From Chondrosia reniformis (lineage: Eukaryota > Porifera > Demospongiae > Chondrillida > Chondrillidae), in NCBI GenBank assembly GCA_947172415.1, contig OX359192.1, positions 8,707,901 to 8,771,900 of the forward strand: DNA of 64,000 nucleotides, in the 5' to 3' direction. The notes under the pieces were generated by a model. It was not told the DNA's origin, made no database searches, and saw nothing but the letters and a program-made list of their open reading frames with translations. Positions within the stretch are counted from its first letter, which is position 1. Every line of letters starts with the position of its first letter. Shown here piece after piece: positions 41,227 to 51,800 of the stretch. The position numbers were made by a program, and so were the translations under genes.

Positions 41227-41604
41227 ATGATGACCTTCGTAAGTCGTGTACTTGGGCGTGCGAGCTTTAGATGTTCGCAATTTCGCTCTGTGACCTCCAT
41301 TCCTTATCAAGAAGAATCCATTTTCTCTGAGGATCACAAGCGACTCCGTGAATCGCTTCGTAAACTGATTGATGTGGAGATTAATCCTTACGTGGAAGAA
41401 TGGGAGGAATCGCCTCCCTTCCCAGCTCACAAGGTCATGAAGAAACTGGGAGAGCACGGATTTCTCGGTGCTACGATGCCAGAGCAGTACGGAGGACTGG
41501 GATTGGACTACAGCTATGCTGTCGCTATAGCAGAAGAGCTCGGACACATTAAGAACGGCGGTGTACCAATGGCTATTGGCGTGCAAAGTGACATGACAAC
41601 CTGA
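41227..41604 (+). pseudogene. Truncated acyl-CoA dehydrogenase copy (N-terminal third)
   Basis: 125 codons from ATG 41227. The first 11 differ from the intact copy (MMTFVSRVLGR), then the sequence is nearly identical from ASFRCSQFRS to MAIGVQSDMTT. The frame then meets a stop, because the DNA switches to an inverted copy of EME1 sequence (from CTGAGAAATTAG). The junction shares AAC between both sources. It has silent differences from both other copies (for example TACAGC versus TATAGT), so it is a third distinct copy rather than a simple repeat of either. Confidence 0.85.
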
Positions 41605-41899
41605 GAAATTAGATAAATAGATCATTTGACATATATAGTAATAACAAGTTCGAACCATGTTTCGCTTTCTTTTAGTCAAATTTATTGCTTTTTCCCGCGA
41701 ATTTTGCAAACATCCATGTCTATCGGACGATTTCGATGAGGCAACATCAAATACACAAGAGAAATCAGGCAAAGGGTTGCTTTCGCTGTCAGAGTTATTA
41801 TCCGAATCGAGTAGCACGGCCATTTAATACATTACTACATATAAGTGCCTGATCGATCATTGACCTCTAATCAAAGATGGCGTCCTTTGTTAGGTGTGT
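41605..41899 (-). pseudogene. Inverted copy of EME1 exon 1 plus the divergent promoter
   Basis: Reverse-complement copy of about 38627-38932: part of EME1 intron 1, exon 1 (ATG at 41823 on the - strand, MAVLLDSDNN), the shared promoter (53 bp here, 57 bp in the original), and the first codons of ACAD (ATG 41877 on +, MASFVRCVFR). Reading on the - strand, EME1 exon 1 runs on through the antisense of the truncated ACAD copy as a 211-codon chimeric open frame ending at 41188. It has no obvious function. Confidence 0.85.
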
Positions 41900-44060
41900 A
41901 TTTCGGCGTAGTCTGATGAAATCAGACCCAAAACTTACGCAATACTTGCTCCAGTAAGGGTCTGACAACTTACGGCCGGTTTGCTGTTGCACGGTCGCAA
42001 TTAACACCGACCATTCTGTGGTCAAACACCTTCCATATTTGGTAATTGGAATGTAAACATTGCCGTCCTTATTAATAATTAACAAGTGTGCAAAATACAA
42101 GACTAAATGGCAGTCCACTCAAGTTTTATCTAGAAGAAATCCACGCACAAAATCCTTTCTGTTGTTGTTCTTAAAAGTTGGCTGGGGCTTCAATGGATGG
42201 TTTGTCCTTCCACTATCACTGAAGAGATCTGCTTGACTTAGCAGCTGTGAAGCTTTTCGAATGTCTGGAGACAAGTCAGGCGACTTGTGTGTTCCAGGGC
42301 TATAGTGGTCATCAAAACTGCTGCAAATCGACTTGAGAATATCCAGAATACGCCCAGTCCGCAAGATGGTGTTTTCTGTCAAGTTTGAACCAGCCTCTGA
42401 TATGGTATTTCTTCAAATCTCTGTATATTAACTTAAGTCGATTTGCAGCAGTTTTGATGACCACTATAGCCCTGGAACACACAAGTCGCCTGACTTGTCT
42501 CCAGACATTCGAAAAGCTTCACAGCTGCTAAGTCAAGCAGATCTCTTCAGTGATAGTGGAAGGACAAACCATCCATTGAAGCCACAACAGAAAGGATTTT
42601 GCTGCGTGGATTTCTTCTATATATAACTTGAGTGGACTGCCATTTAGTCTTGTACTTTACACACTTGTTAATTATTAATAAGGACGGCAATGTTTACATT
42701 CCAATTACCAAATATGGAAGGTGTTTGACCACAGAATGGTCGGTGTTAATTGCGACCGTGCAACAGCAAACCGGCCGTAAGTTGTCAGACCCTTACTGGA
42801 GCAAGTATTGCGTAAGTTTTGGGTCTGATTTCATCAGACTAATTTCGGCGTGCGAGCTTTAGATGTTCGCAATTTCGCTCTGTGACCTCCATTCCTTATC
42901 AAGAAGAATCCATTTTCTCTGAGGATCACAAGCGACTCCGTGAATCGCTTCGTAAACTGATTGATGTGGAGATTAATCCTTACGTGGAAGAATGGGAGGA
43001 ATCGCCTCCCTTCCCAGCTCACAAGGTCATGAAGAAACTGGGAGAGCACGGATTTCTCGGTGCTACGATGCCAGAGCAGTACGGAGGACTGGGATTGGAC
43101 TATAGCTATGCTGTCGCTATAGCAGAAGAGCTCGGACACATTAAGAACGGCGGTGTACCAATGGCTATTGGCGTGCAAAGCGACATGACAACTCCAGCCT
43201 TGGCCATGTTTGGAAGCGACGAGCTCAAGAAATCCTTTCTTTCTCCAACGATAGCAGGGGATATGGTGGCTTGTCTCGGAGTGAGCGAGGTTGGATCTGG
43301 ATCCGATGTAGCTAGCATCAAAACGACTGCAAAGAGGTCTGGAGACGATCTGGTGATTAATGGTGGCAAGATGTGGACGACCAGTGGGTCGCAGGCGGAC
43401 TGGATGTGTCTGTTGGCCAACACTAGCGAGGGTCCAGACGTCCACAAGAACAAGTCGCTGATCTGCCTTCCCATGAAGACAAAGGGAGTAACGGTGGACA
43501 GGACATTGAAGAAACTTGGCAATCATTCTTCTGATACTGCGCAAATCTTCTTTGACAATGTACGCATTCCAAGTAGGAATATTATTGGTGAGGAAGGTAA
43601 GGGGTTCATGTACCAGATGATGCAGTTCCAACGAGAGCGCTTGTGGGCAGCAAGCTCTGTTTTGCTACCTCTGGAGAGACTTATAAGTGAGACTGCAGAC
43701 TACACGAGGGAGAGAAAGGCTTTTGGAAGGAGCATCTTGAGCAACCAGACTGTTCACTTCAGACTGGCCGAGCTGGAGAGTGAGGTAGAGGCACTTCGTT
43801 CCCTGGTCTACCGAGCAGTAGGGTTGCACATGAAGGGATACGATGTGACCAAACTAGCTTCCATGGCAAAACTGAAGGCTGGCCGTCTGAGCAGGGAGAC
43901 TACGGATGCCTGTCTGCAGTTTTGGGGAGGTATGGGTTACATGTCAGAAATGGAGGTGTCAAGGATGTATCGTGACGTTAGACTGCTGTCTATTGGAGCT
44001 GGAGCTGATGAAGTGATGCTGTCCATCATTTGCAAGCTCTCTGGCACCTTACCTAATTGA
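41877..44060 (+). pseudogene. Second acyl-CoA dehydrogenase copy, 5' end disrupted by the transposon
   Basis: The ATG and 10 codons (MASFVRCVFR) at 41877-41906 are separated from the rest of the gene (42842-44060) by the 933-bp insertion, which brings an early stop. The remaining frame is open from the presequence region to LCKLSGTLPN-type C-terminus at 44060, and carries all motifs of the intact copy, with a few changes (RTLKKLGNH versus RILKKLGHH; SSVLL versus SSILL). With no upstream in-frame ATG it would lose the mitochondrial presequence and part of the N-terminal domain. Recent inactivation is likely; an alternative promoter or start cannot be excluded. Confidence 0.85.
41909..42841. 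mobile_element. 933-bp foldback DNA transposon with 9-bp target duplication
   Basis: Flanked by ATTTCGGCG at 41900-41908 and 42842-42850; the intact ACAD gene has this site once (ATTTCGGCC in the original copy). Ends are TAGTCTGATGAAATCAGACC and its exact complement. The inverted arms are about 420-460 nt each, almost the whole element, with a few indels near the centre (about 42400). Each arm carries a 70-80-codon open frame (CHLVLYF, NKDGNVYIPITKYGRCLTTE), at 41867-42118 (-) and 42632-42862 (+). No transposase. A 9-bp duplication and very long terminal inverted repeats fit a non-autonomous Mutator-like or Foldback element. Confidence 0.9.
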
Positions 44061-45430
44061 ACAATAATAATTATAATTGATGCTATTTTTATTTAACTCT
44101 AAAATTTGTGGTAACGTTTCTAACTTATACTTTTGTAAAAGATATATTGTAAATATTGTCCAATAATAATGGTGTTCTCTTAATTATTGATCAATGGAAT
44201 CAGATCTGTTAAAATGTTTAATGGAATATAGTTTTTAGCTAGCTATTCAATTAGTGCATGGTCAGACACACATCCTGCCAAAACATGTCAACCACTGTCA
44301 TAGTTGGACAGAAAAGCTATTATTTTTAATAATCTATACAAAGTAAGTTAAAAGGGCATGCACATGATCATGAATTACTCAACTTTATATACAACAAATT
44401 AATGCTGCAGCTGGTTTCCTCAAGTACATCTGCCTGATCTCAATTGCATGGTATTAGTTGACTATAGGTGAATATACCACTAGATTTACAAAAATTGAAT
44501 AATGTATTTCCAATTGAATGCATGGTTGCCAGGAAACTGCACACTGGAGAAACTTTTCAATAAGGTAGGGTATATACAAAAGCAAACAAGATGATGTTTA
44601 ATGTAAGCACATTTAGGCACATTTAGACAAGTTGTCATTATTTACACCTCAGATGGACAAGCACTGTAACCTGTAAATGCATGAATACTATAGGAACTGG
44701 AATGGAGAAGTTATTTTTGGTTGCCATGGAAACCTTTCCCCAAGAAATTATAAAAAGCAGGCTACATATGTACTTATACACAATGTACATTTTGAATTAA
44801 CAGTTCTACTTAACTATATACCATTTTGCTTAAATTACTTTGGCCGTCAACATAGTTTTCCTTTTGTTTATTATATATTATCAAGAGACAACCGTTACCA
44901 TGGAAACATTTCTATACATAAGTAAATGGGGAAAAGTAGAAACAAGATGCATATAATTAATAATTGGTAAACTCTATTTGCATGACAAGTTAATTATCAA
45001 TGTAGCTTAACAGCAAAATAGTGTTGTTGCTTTAAAAAGTATATTTCACATAGATGTGTATAACCAAAAAGTGAGGCAAATAATCTGCAAGATGTAGAGA
45101 AACTGATGAGCCTACACTACCTAACTGAGTATAACTAGGGGCTCTCTGATGCAAATATGGTAGTCCCATTGAATGAATATTACAATCTAATCATGTCAAT
45201 TCATGCGCTTGCAAGAGCTTGTGCATATGTTTAAAATTGAAAATTACTGCTGAAACAATTAGAGGTTCATTAAGAAAATAATTTGCATGTTGATTAAGCA
45301 CTTTTATTCGTGCATGGAGATCACTCGACAATAATTGATTTGCTTCGCTGAATAGCCATGCATGTTTCATGTTTGAACTCAATAACAATAACAACTTGTT
45401 GAATAGGCTGGGTCATGTAGTACATATTGT
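44061..45430. other. Intergenic, no gene seen
   Basis: AT-rich DNA with only short, compositionally biased open frames. A phrase GGTTGCCATGGAAACC occurs at about 44717-44733 and TTACCATGGAAAC at 44894; these resemble X-box-like palindromes but no gene start is nearby. Confidence 0.5.
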
Positions 45431-46380
45431 CTATTGTTCCCGAACATGACATCGAAAAGAAGAAAACAAAATTTAGCTTCCACGATTTTCCGCCAAGTTC
45501 ACCATGTTTCCCGCCGACAATTTTTAATAAATAGTCGAGAAAATTTCCAGTCTTTGGCCTCCGGGCTATCAACTCTGGAGGTCTACTTTGGTGTGGATCG
45601 ATGCGAAAACCGTGGTAGGAGCACGACCATGGTACCATGCGACAAAGGGTCATCGGTGTTCGTATAGTGGGGTGGTCTCTCCATCATGGGTTAGTGCCTG
45701 GAGATGTATCTCACTATTAATCCTGCTTGTGTGTTAAATTGGCACTTGCGGATTCTTGCTATACGACCCGTACCTGGAGGAGCGTGGGTCCAGTGCCACT
45801 ACGTAGTCGGTCAGGAAGCTATTGTAGGCTGCCACATCAGGTTGGTTTGGAAGACATTTGCATTGCAATTGGAATTTTACATGCATGTGCATGTTCATGC
45901 ATTTGCTCAATGTTATGCTGTTAATTATGTATTCTCTAATTCTTTTCTTATAGTTCATCGATGGGTCCCTACTCTAAAGCAACCTGGCCGATCCCAATGA
46001 GCTAAAGTCTGTGTACAGTGTTCCCAAGCTGCGTTGTGTGCACATGATGATTCTCATTGGTGGGAGTTTGTGGTCCGCCAGGGTCGGGCTTGTTCTGTCC
46101 GTAGCGTGAGGCAGTGCAGGACTAGTAACTGGTCACAGGTCGGTCAGGTACGCCGGACCGTTCCCGAGCAGCTTCTCTTACGACGCAAGTAGTGGAAGTG
46201 TCAAACAGAGTTGAGAAACCGGAGGCCTTTTGGGGCACGAAGTACTTCTACCTCCTCGTGGTGTGCCCTGGGATCATCATTCGGATGATGCGAAAAGAAG
46301 TACAAGAAAGCAGGAATCCGGATCAATTCAAAAGAAAGAAAAGCTGGACTCGTAAACTCCTGGATATTTAACATAGAACT
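45431..46380 (+). pseudogene. GC-richer block with broken coding-like frames
   Basis: Stands out from its AT-rich surroundings. Short open frames in different phases: 45434-45667 (starts MTSKRRKQNLASTIFRQVHH), about 45740-45900, and about 46003-46191, which has a Cys/Trp/Arg-rich peptide (VCVQCSQAALCAHDDSHWWE, then CSVRSVRQC) ending LLLRRK. The CxxC and second Cys pair suggest a degraded zinc-ribbon protein, possibly of transposon origin. No complete gene could be assembled and I do not recognise the family. Confidence 0.3.
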
Positions 46381-46575
46381 TGTACATTTTACTTTAAATG
46401 TTTGTACATGAAAATATATTTGATGGTTTTCAATTGTACTAATTATGATTTTAGACGAATCGAAAGAAAAAGCACTTTGCTGTGAAACGGACTCGTAAAC
46501 TCTTGAATATTTTGTTTATAATTATTATTATATGATAATAACTTGCAATACTTTACATTGACTTGAAATGCTTGT
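46348..46575. repeat. Diverged tandem copies around GACTCGTAAACTC
   Basis: GGACTCGTAAACTCCTGGATATTT at 46349 and GGACTCGTAAACTCTTGAATATTT at 46489 each precede ...CTTTA...TTGTACAT sequence, giving two related segments of roughly 100 bp. Confidence 0.55.
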
Positions 46576-47409
46576 ACATAAAGAGTATATATAATTAATG
46601 GATTTTAAGTAATGATTGACTGATCACTGATAATAATGTGCTTGGTAGCTCAAGGGGAAGTCCCTCACGTTACCTTCGTAAGATCTCTTCGAGGGATGTT
46701 TGGCCGCTGAACTTGAAGAAGACGCATGCTTGTGCTACTATCTCATACAGTCTCACGAGAATATGTCTTCTTCCGAATCAGTAGATTTGAGGATAAAGAG
46801 ACTGGTTCGTGCAGGAGCAATTTATTATTATCGTCATTAATTACCATTCCTGTATCTTAGTTATATTTTATGGTGCACCTTAACAGAAGCGATGCGCTCA
46901 AATTTCAGTGTTCCACTTTAAATTCACATTGCTACAGCCCTGCCACATGTTGCAGAATTACAATCGATATACTAACTACTTCTAGCTCCATTTTAAATGT
47001 TTTTTTTATTTATACAAGTGGTTGAAATATTACAAAAAAATCTCATTATATACTGTCTCTTATAATAAATTTACAATCTGTGTATTTATAAAAAGTTATC
47101 TCTGAATAATTTCTGGAAACAAATCTTCCACTATTTCATCCAACAGGCAATAGATTAGCTGCACACACATACATCCGTAAGGCACAGAATGGCAGACAAG
47201 AGCACTGTCAGTAAAGGGAGTACCTGCTTGTTCAGTTGTTGTGACTGGAGAGACATGAACAACATCCATACTCCTAGTTCCACATTTTCTTTACCAAACA
47301 GATGCACTAACCCCCCTACACACAGGCACCAGTATTACTATAGAGGTACATGTGCATAGTACAGTATTTGATGGTTTTCAATTGTACTAATTATGATTTT
47401 AGACGAATC
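46419..47409. repeat. 44-bp direct repeat, copies 947 bp apart
   Basis: TTTGATGGTTTTCAATTGTA-CTAATTATGATTTTAGACGAATCG occurs at 46419-46462 and again at 47366-47409, apparently identical. The intervening 0.9 kb has no ORF of note. Could be a remnant of a duplicated segment or ends of a decayed element. Confidence 0.75.
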
Positions 47410-47688
47410 GTATAATGATAAAAATGTAATGGAATATGCTACGGTACTGCAAACATGCAGGCTAAGGAAAAAGTCCCTTCACGTGTCCGTAAACTTTATA
47501 GCTTAGCTAGATGATTCTCTTCGAAATATGCGCTTCGACCACCAAAAGATGCTCGCATAAGCTTTCAACCACACCCTGTGATTTCTGTTTTTAAGTTTTG
47601 AAGGGTATTCGGGCCCTGTTTAGACGATCATACACTATTTAACTTGGTGTACTCAATAAATGTATATACATATGACAATCAAGTATTA
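47410..47688. other. Downstream flank of B9D1
   Basis: No gene seen. AATAAA in + orientation (47656) is on the wrong strand for B9D1; no clear - strand polyadenylation signal was identified. Confidence 0.4.
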
Positions 47689-48836
47689 CTAAGATAAAAT
47701 GTGCGGGTTTTGGGCTAGAGAAATTTGTTGTTGTGAATGAGATGATCCCTCTTGTCCACCACTCCTATAACCCAGCTTAAACATGTCTTTGGTAACCACA
47801 TTTAAGGAGATCTTCACTTTCCCCTCAGATTTGACTCGAGTTACTGCATGGAACAATCATCATATATATAAATAATAATCTTAAAACCATCTGTCTATTT
47901 CTAAGTGTCTCACTTTCTCTTCCTTCCCCTTGAGCTACAAATCTTGGATCCACAAACTCTGGACGAGGACCAATCAGAAAACTGCAACAAGTTGCTTAAA
48001 GTGGCAACTTTACACAGTAATTTAAAACTGTCTTACCTAGCAGCCTTCTGTAAAATTGATGAAGGTTGAGGAACAAAGAGTGGTAATTCCAGTACATGTC
48101 TGCATAAGTACAGAATAACAGAACTACTACGAGTAATCAAGTGATAATCAATCACAAGTAATCACAGTCAAAAATGCAGGGAAAAACATGAATTATTGGA
48201 ACTATGCAAAAGTTAACTGAAAATAGGTCCATTTGCTTCATATGCATATGTAATTCTCTGTAAGATATACATAAATAGTACTACACAAGCCACCAGACCT
48301 TCCAGGTGAGATTGGAAGATGAACTGCCCCATATCCTCTCACTTCGTCACGACCCAAGACATTCAATCCATATACACTGACTACAATTTGGGGCCCTATA
48401 TGGAAACGAATGATATAAGAGATTACATCTTAGGAAGATACAACTAGACTCACATCCAAAGGGATTTGTGCTCTTGAAGGTAATGTCAACTGGAAAGTTC
48501 CACACAAAGTTCTTGCTGGCTCCGCTTCCCCTCTTTGCTGTCTGAGTAATGCCCTCAGTTAGCCCCTACACATGATAATACAAGCTCACTCGTATTACTC
48601 TATCACAAACCTTACATACTCACCGAAACAACTGTCCAGTCCTGTCCAAACACAAACGAGTAGTTGCAGTAAAGATCGTTAAATTCTGGCATCTGCAACA
48701 AGTAAACACAGTTGGTCAATCTGTTTCTACATTTAGACTACAGTCAGTATCTAGCTACCTCTGCTGATTCAATTTGTCCGTTTGCCATTAGCAGAAAGAC
48801 GGTATCTCTAGCCTGAAAATCAACATCAGCAGCCAT
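47689..48836 (-). CDS. B9D1: B9D1 transition-zone protein
   Basis: Exons in order on the - strand match B9D1 almost block by block: [49 protein letters not shown] with [39 protein letters not shown] with [71 protein letters not shown] with MFKLGY. A short Gln-rich end stops at 47689. The B9 domain is a C2-like fold. Known role: component of the MKS/B9 complex (with B9D2, MKS1 and tectonics) at the ciliary transition zone, controlling entry of membrane proteins. Starts 31 bp from the divergent BRAT1 start. Confidence 0.96.
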
Positions 48837-48867
48837 TTTAATCTGTTGCGTAACTAATTTCTAAAAC
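48837..48867. promoter_or_regulatory. 31-bp divergent promoter B9D1/BRAT1
   Basis: Only 31 bp between start codons, including GTTGCGTAAC. Transcription of at least one gene must start within, or upstream through, the other's coding exon, so the core promoters overlap coding sequence. Confidence 0.6.
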
Positions 48868-51800
48868 ATGGCCGACCTTTTGCAATTGTTGGATCAGTTC
48901 TTTTCCATTTTAATAGCCACTCCAGATAAGGTTGTAGACGATACGCACTTAGATAAGATTATAGATGGTCTAAAGTTATGGGCGAATGAAGAGGAATGTT
49001 ATTTCGATACGCTCGTCTCTAGATTGGACCTTACAAATGTCATTGTTCAGATGTTGAGAAGCAAAGTAGATGCCACAAGAGTGTTTGGTGTACGCTTTCT
49101 TGCTTTAATATCTTACAATGAGAAGCATTTTAAATGGTTGCGCGACCGATCCCATTCTGATGGACTGGTCTGTGGAGACAAGACATTTTGGTCAGAATCA
49201 CTCACTAATAAGGAGTCTAGCTCTATGCAGTGTGCTACTCTGCAGCTCCTTCAACAAGTGGCTCATCATCGGACTGGACTAGAATGGGTTCTTCAGAATC
49301 ACTATTTGTCCACCGTTACAATGTGCATGAGGAGTTCCAGTTTTTATGTAAAGAAGGAGGCAGGTGCCCTGTTGGCACTGCTACTCACAAGCAGATCTTC
49401 CTCCAAAGGTGCACCTCAGGATGAGTTGCAATGTTTGGTAAATCAGCTACAAAACATAGTTTTAAACAATTTGAAAAATGATCATTTGTCATTTGACCAA
49501 GCCGTGGCTGTCATTAGGAAGGCCTGTGAGCTGCAATCTGATTGGGCCTTTGCTGTGGTCCCCTCAGTGGCCGAGCTGCTCTCCCTGCTTCATGCTGTGC
49601 CTCCCAAGCAGTGTGCTGGTGTCATTAGGCTGCTCTCCAGCCTGTCGGAGCACGCGAGATCAAGGTACTATGGGACATTGCATGGGTGTGGTGCACTTGA
49701 CTGCCCCTCCTCCTCCCTCCCACCACTAGATACTGGGATACCGTGGGGAGTGAGACACTGTTGGCTCATGTAAAGGTAGTCTTGGAGAAGGAATCACTAT
49801 CAAAAGGTCTGGAGTTATTGGAGGCTTTTGTTTTCCTAGAAAATCGAGTTAGGTGAGACGTGTGTTGGTACGGCTTCTCTCATGTGCATAGTATGGCTTT
49901 TGTCTGTATGTAGCCAGGAGGTATTCACTATTTACTGCAACACTATTGTGTTCACTATTGGGTTTGCATTGAATCAGGAAAGCATCACTAATTTGGATTT
50001 GGTGAATTGTGATGAATACACTGCCACATCCTCACACCCTCTCTGCCACATCCTCACACCCTCTCTGCCACATCCTCACACCCTCACGCCCTCTCTGCCA
50101 CACCCTCACACCCTCTCTGCCACATCCTCACACCCTCTCTGCCACATCCTCACACCCTCTCTGCCACATCCTCACACCCTCTCTGCCACATCCTCACACC
50201 CTCACGCCCTCTCTGCCACACCCTCACACCCTCTCTGCCACATCCTCACACCCTCTCTGTCACATCCTCACGCCCTCTCTGTCACATGCTTAGGATAAGC
50301 TCCCAAAGGACTATCTCTTACTCATCTCTTCTTATGTGAGGGCACAGAAGGATCTAGTGCTTGTAGCTGTCCATCATTTAAAGAGACTTGCTCCACTGGA
50401 CACTTGTTTAGAAGTATGTTTGTACTTGTTACCTCTAGAGGTGTCTTCATTCGAACATGATGAAGCCAATCCTCCCCCTCGCCTGTACACTACAATTCCT
50501 TTTGTAGGCACTCAATTGTAACACTAAAACAGCTCTGATAAATGGACTGCTGAATCTACTATCTAGCTGTGTGAAGGGGGGGTGTCTACCTGACTCCACC
50601 CATTTAGAATTGAGTCTGTCACACTCCAAAACTAGCCAGCTTGTGGTGGTCCTGTTTCCTCTAGTGACAAGACTGCGTTCCTACTGTAGTCGGGAGCAGT
50701 TGGAGCACCTACTGTCATCTTGTTGTGAACCTCTCTTGCAAAACATGGACCAGTTTCAACTTCAGGTCAGTTATAAACTTGTTAGTGACAACTGACTTGT
50801 TGTTAGGGTATAGCTACCTATGTATGGTCAGGTATACGTAGCTACCTATGTATGGTCGGGTATAGCTACCTATGTATGGTCGGGTATAGTTATCTATGTA
50901 TGGTCGGGTATAGCTACCTATGTATGGTCGGGTATAGCTACCTATGTATGGTCGGGTATAGCTACCTATGTATGGTCGGGTATAGCTACCTATGTATGGT
51001 CGGGTATAGCTACCTATGTATGGTCGGGTATAGTTATCTATGTATGGTCGGGTATAGCTACCTATGTATGGTCGGGTATAGCTACCTATGTATGGTCGGG
51101 TATAGCTACCTATGTATGGTCGGGTATAGCTACCTATGTATGGTCGGGTATAGCTACCTATGTATGGTCGGGTATAGCTACCTATGTATGGTCGGGTATA
51201 GCTACCTATGTATGGTCAGGTATAGCTACCTATGTATGGTCGGGTATAGCTACCTATGTATGGTCGGGTATAGTTATCTATGGTAAAGGTATTACCTTCT
51301 GTATTGCTCACTGTAGGTAACGTGTGCTTGTTTAAAGTGTGTACCAATTGTTTATGCATTGTCTGCCAAGCTTCTTCTCCAAGGAGAGAGTGGTAAAGAA
51401 GTCAAACAAGTTTGTGAAAGGTTTTCAAAGAAGGTGCAAATGTGCTTATTGAGGCCAGAGTGGGAGATTAGGGACAGTTGCTTTGGATGTGTGCAAGACT
51501 TCCTAGCTAATATATCAGGTGAGACACACCTGTAGAGTGTCAGCTACTATTCTCTGTCAAGTGATTTGTTGTCATGTAAATTCCTTGTAATATCAAACGC
51601 TTAGGATGTGGGGACAAACTAGTGTATTGGATAGTCAAAGCTCTTAATGTTCTACCTCTCATTCAAAGTGCTTTGAAGGAAGAAGAGGAGCAGTTAAGAG
51701 CGTCTGCCATCTCACTCTTGTCCACCATCATGAGCTACCGTCACTTGACTACCTCCATTTGTCTTGTAAATCAATTACATGAGGTCAGTTATATGTGTAC

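Noticed and set aside
44677-44925. 82-codon + strand frame with GGTTGCCATGGAAACC
   Set aside because: Aromatic-rich AT-driven frame with no motif; the X-box-like string has no gene start nearby.
45704-46000. 98-codon + strand frame as a real gene
   Set aside because: Starts within broken frames, changes phase with its neighbours and has no recognisable domain; kept only as part of a decayed block.
48846-48856. GTTGCGTAAC as an RFX X-box for B9D1
   Set aside because: Only one half-site fits; the second half lacks RRNRAC. It is also close to a bZIP TTGCGTAA site, so no call was made.
50820-51320. 144-166-codon YVWSGIAT-type frames
   Set aside because: Pure translation of the 24-bp intronic minisatellite in BRAT1.
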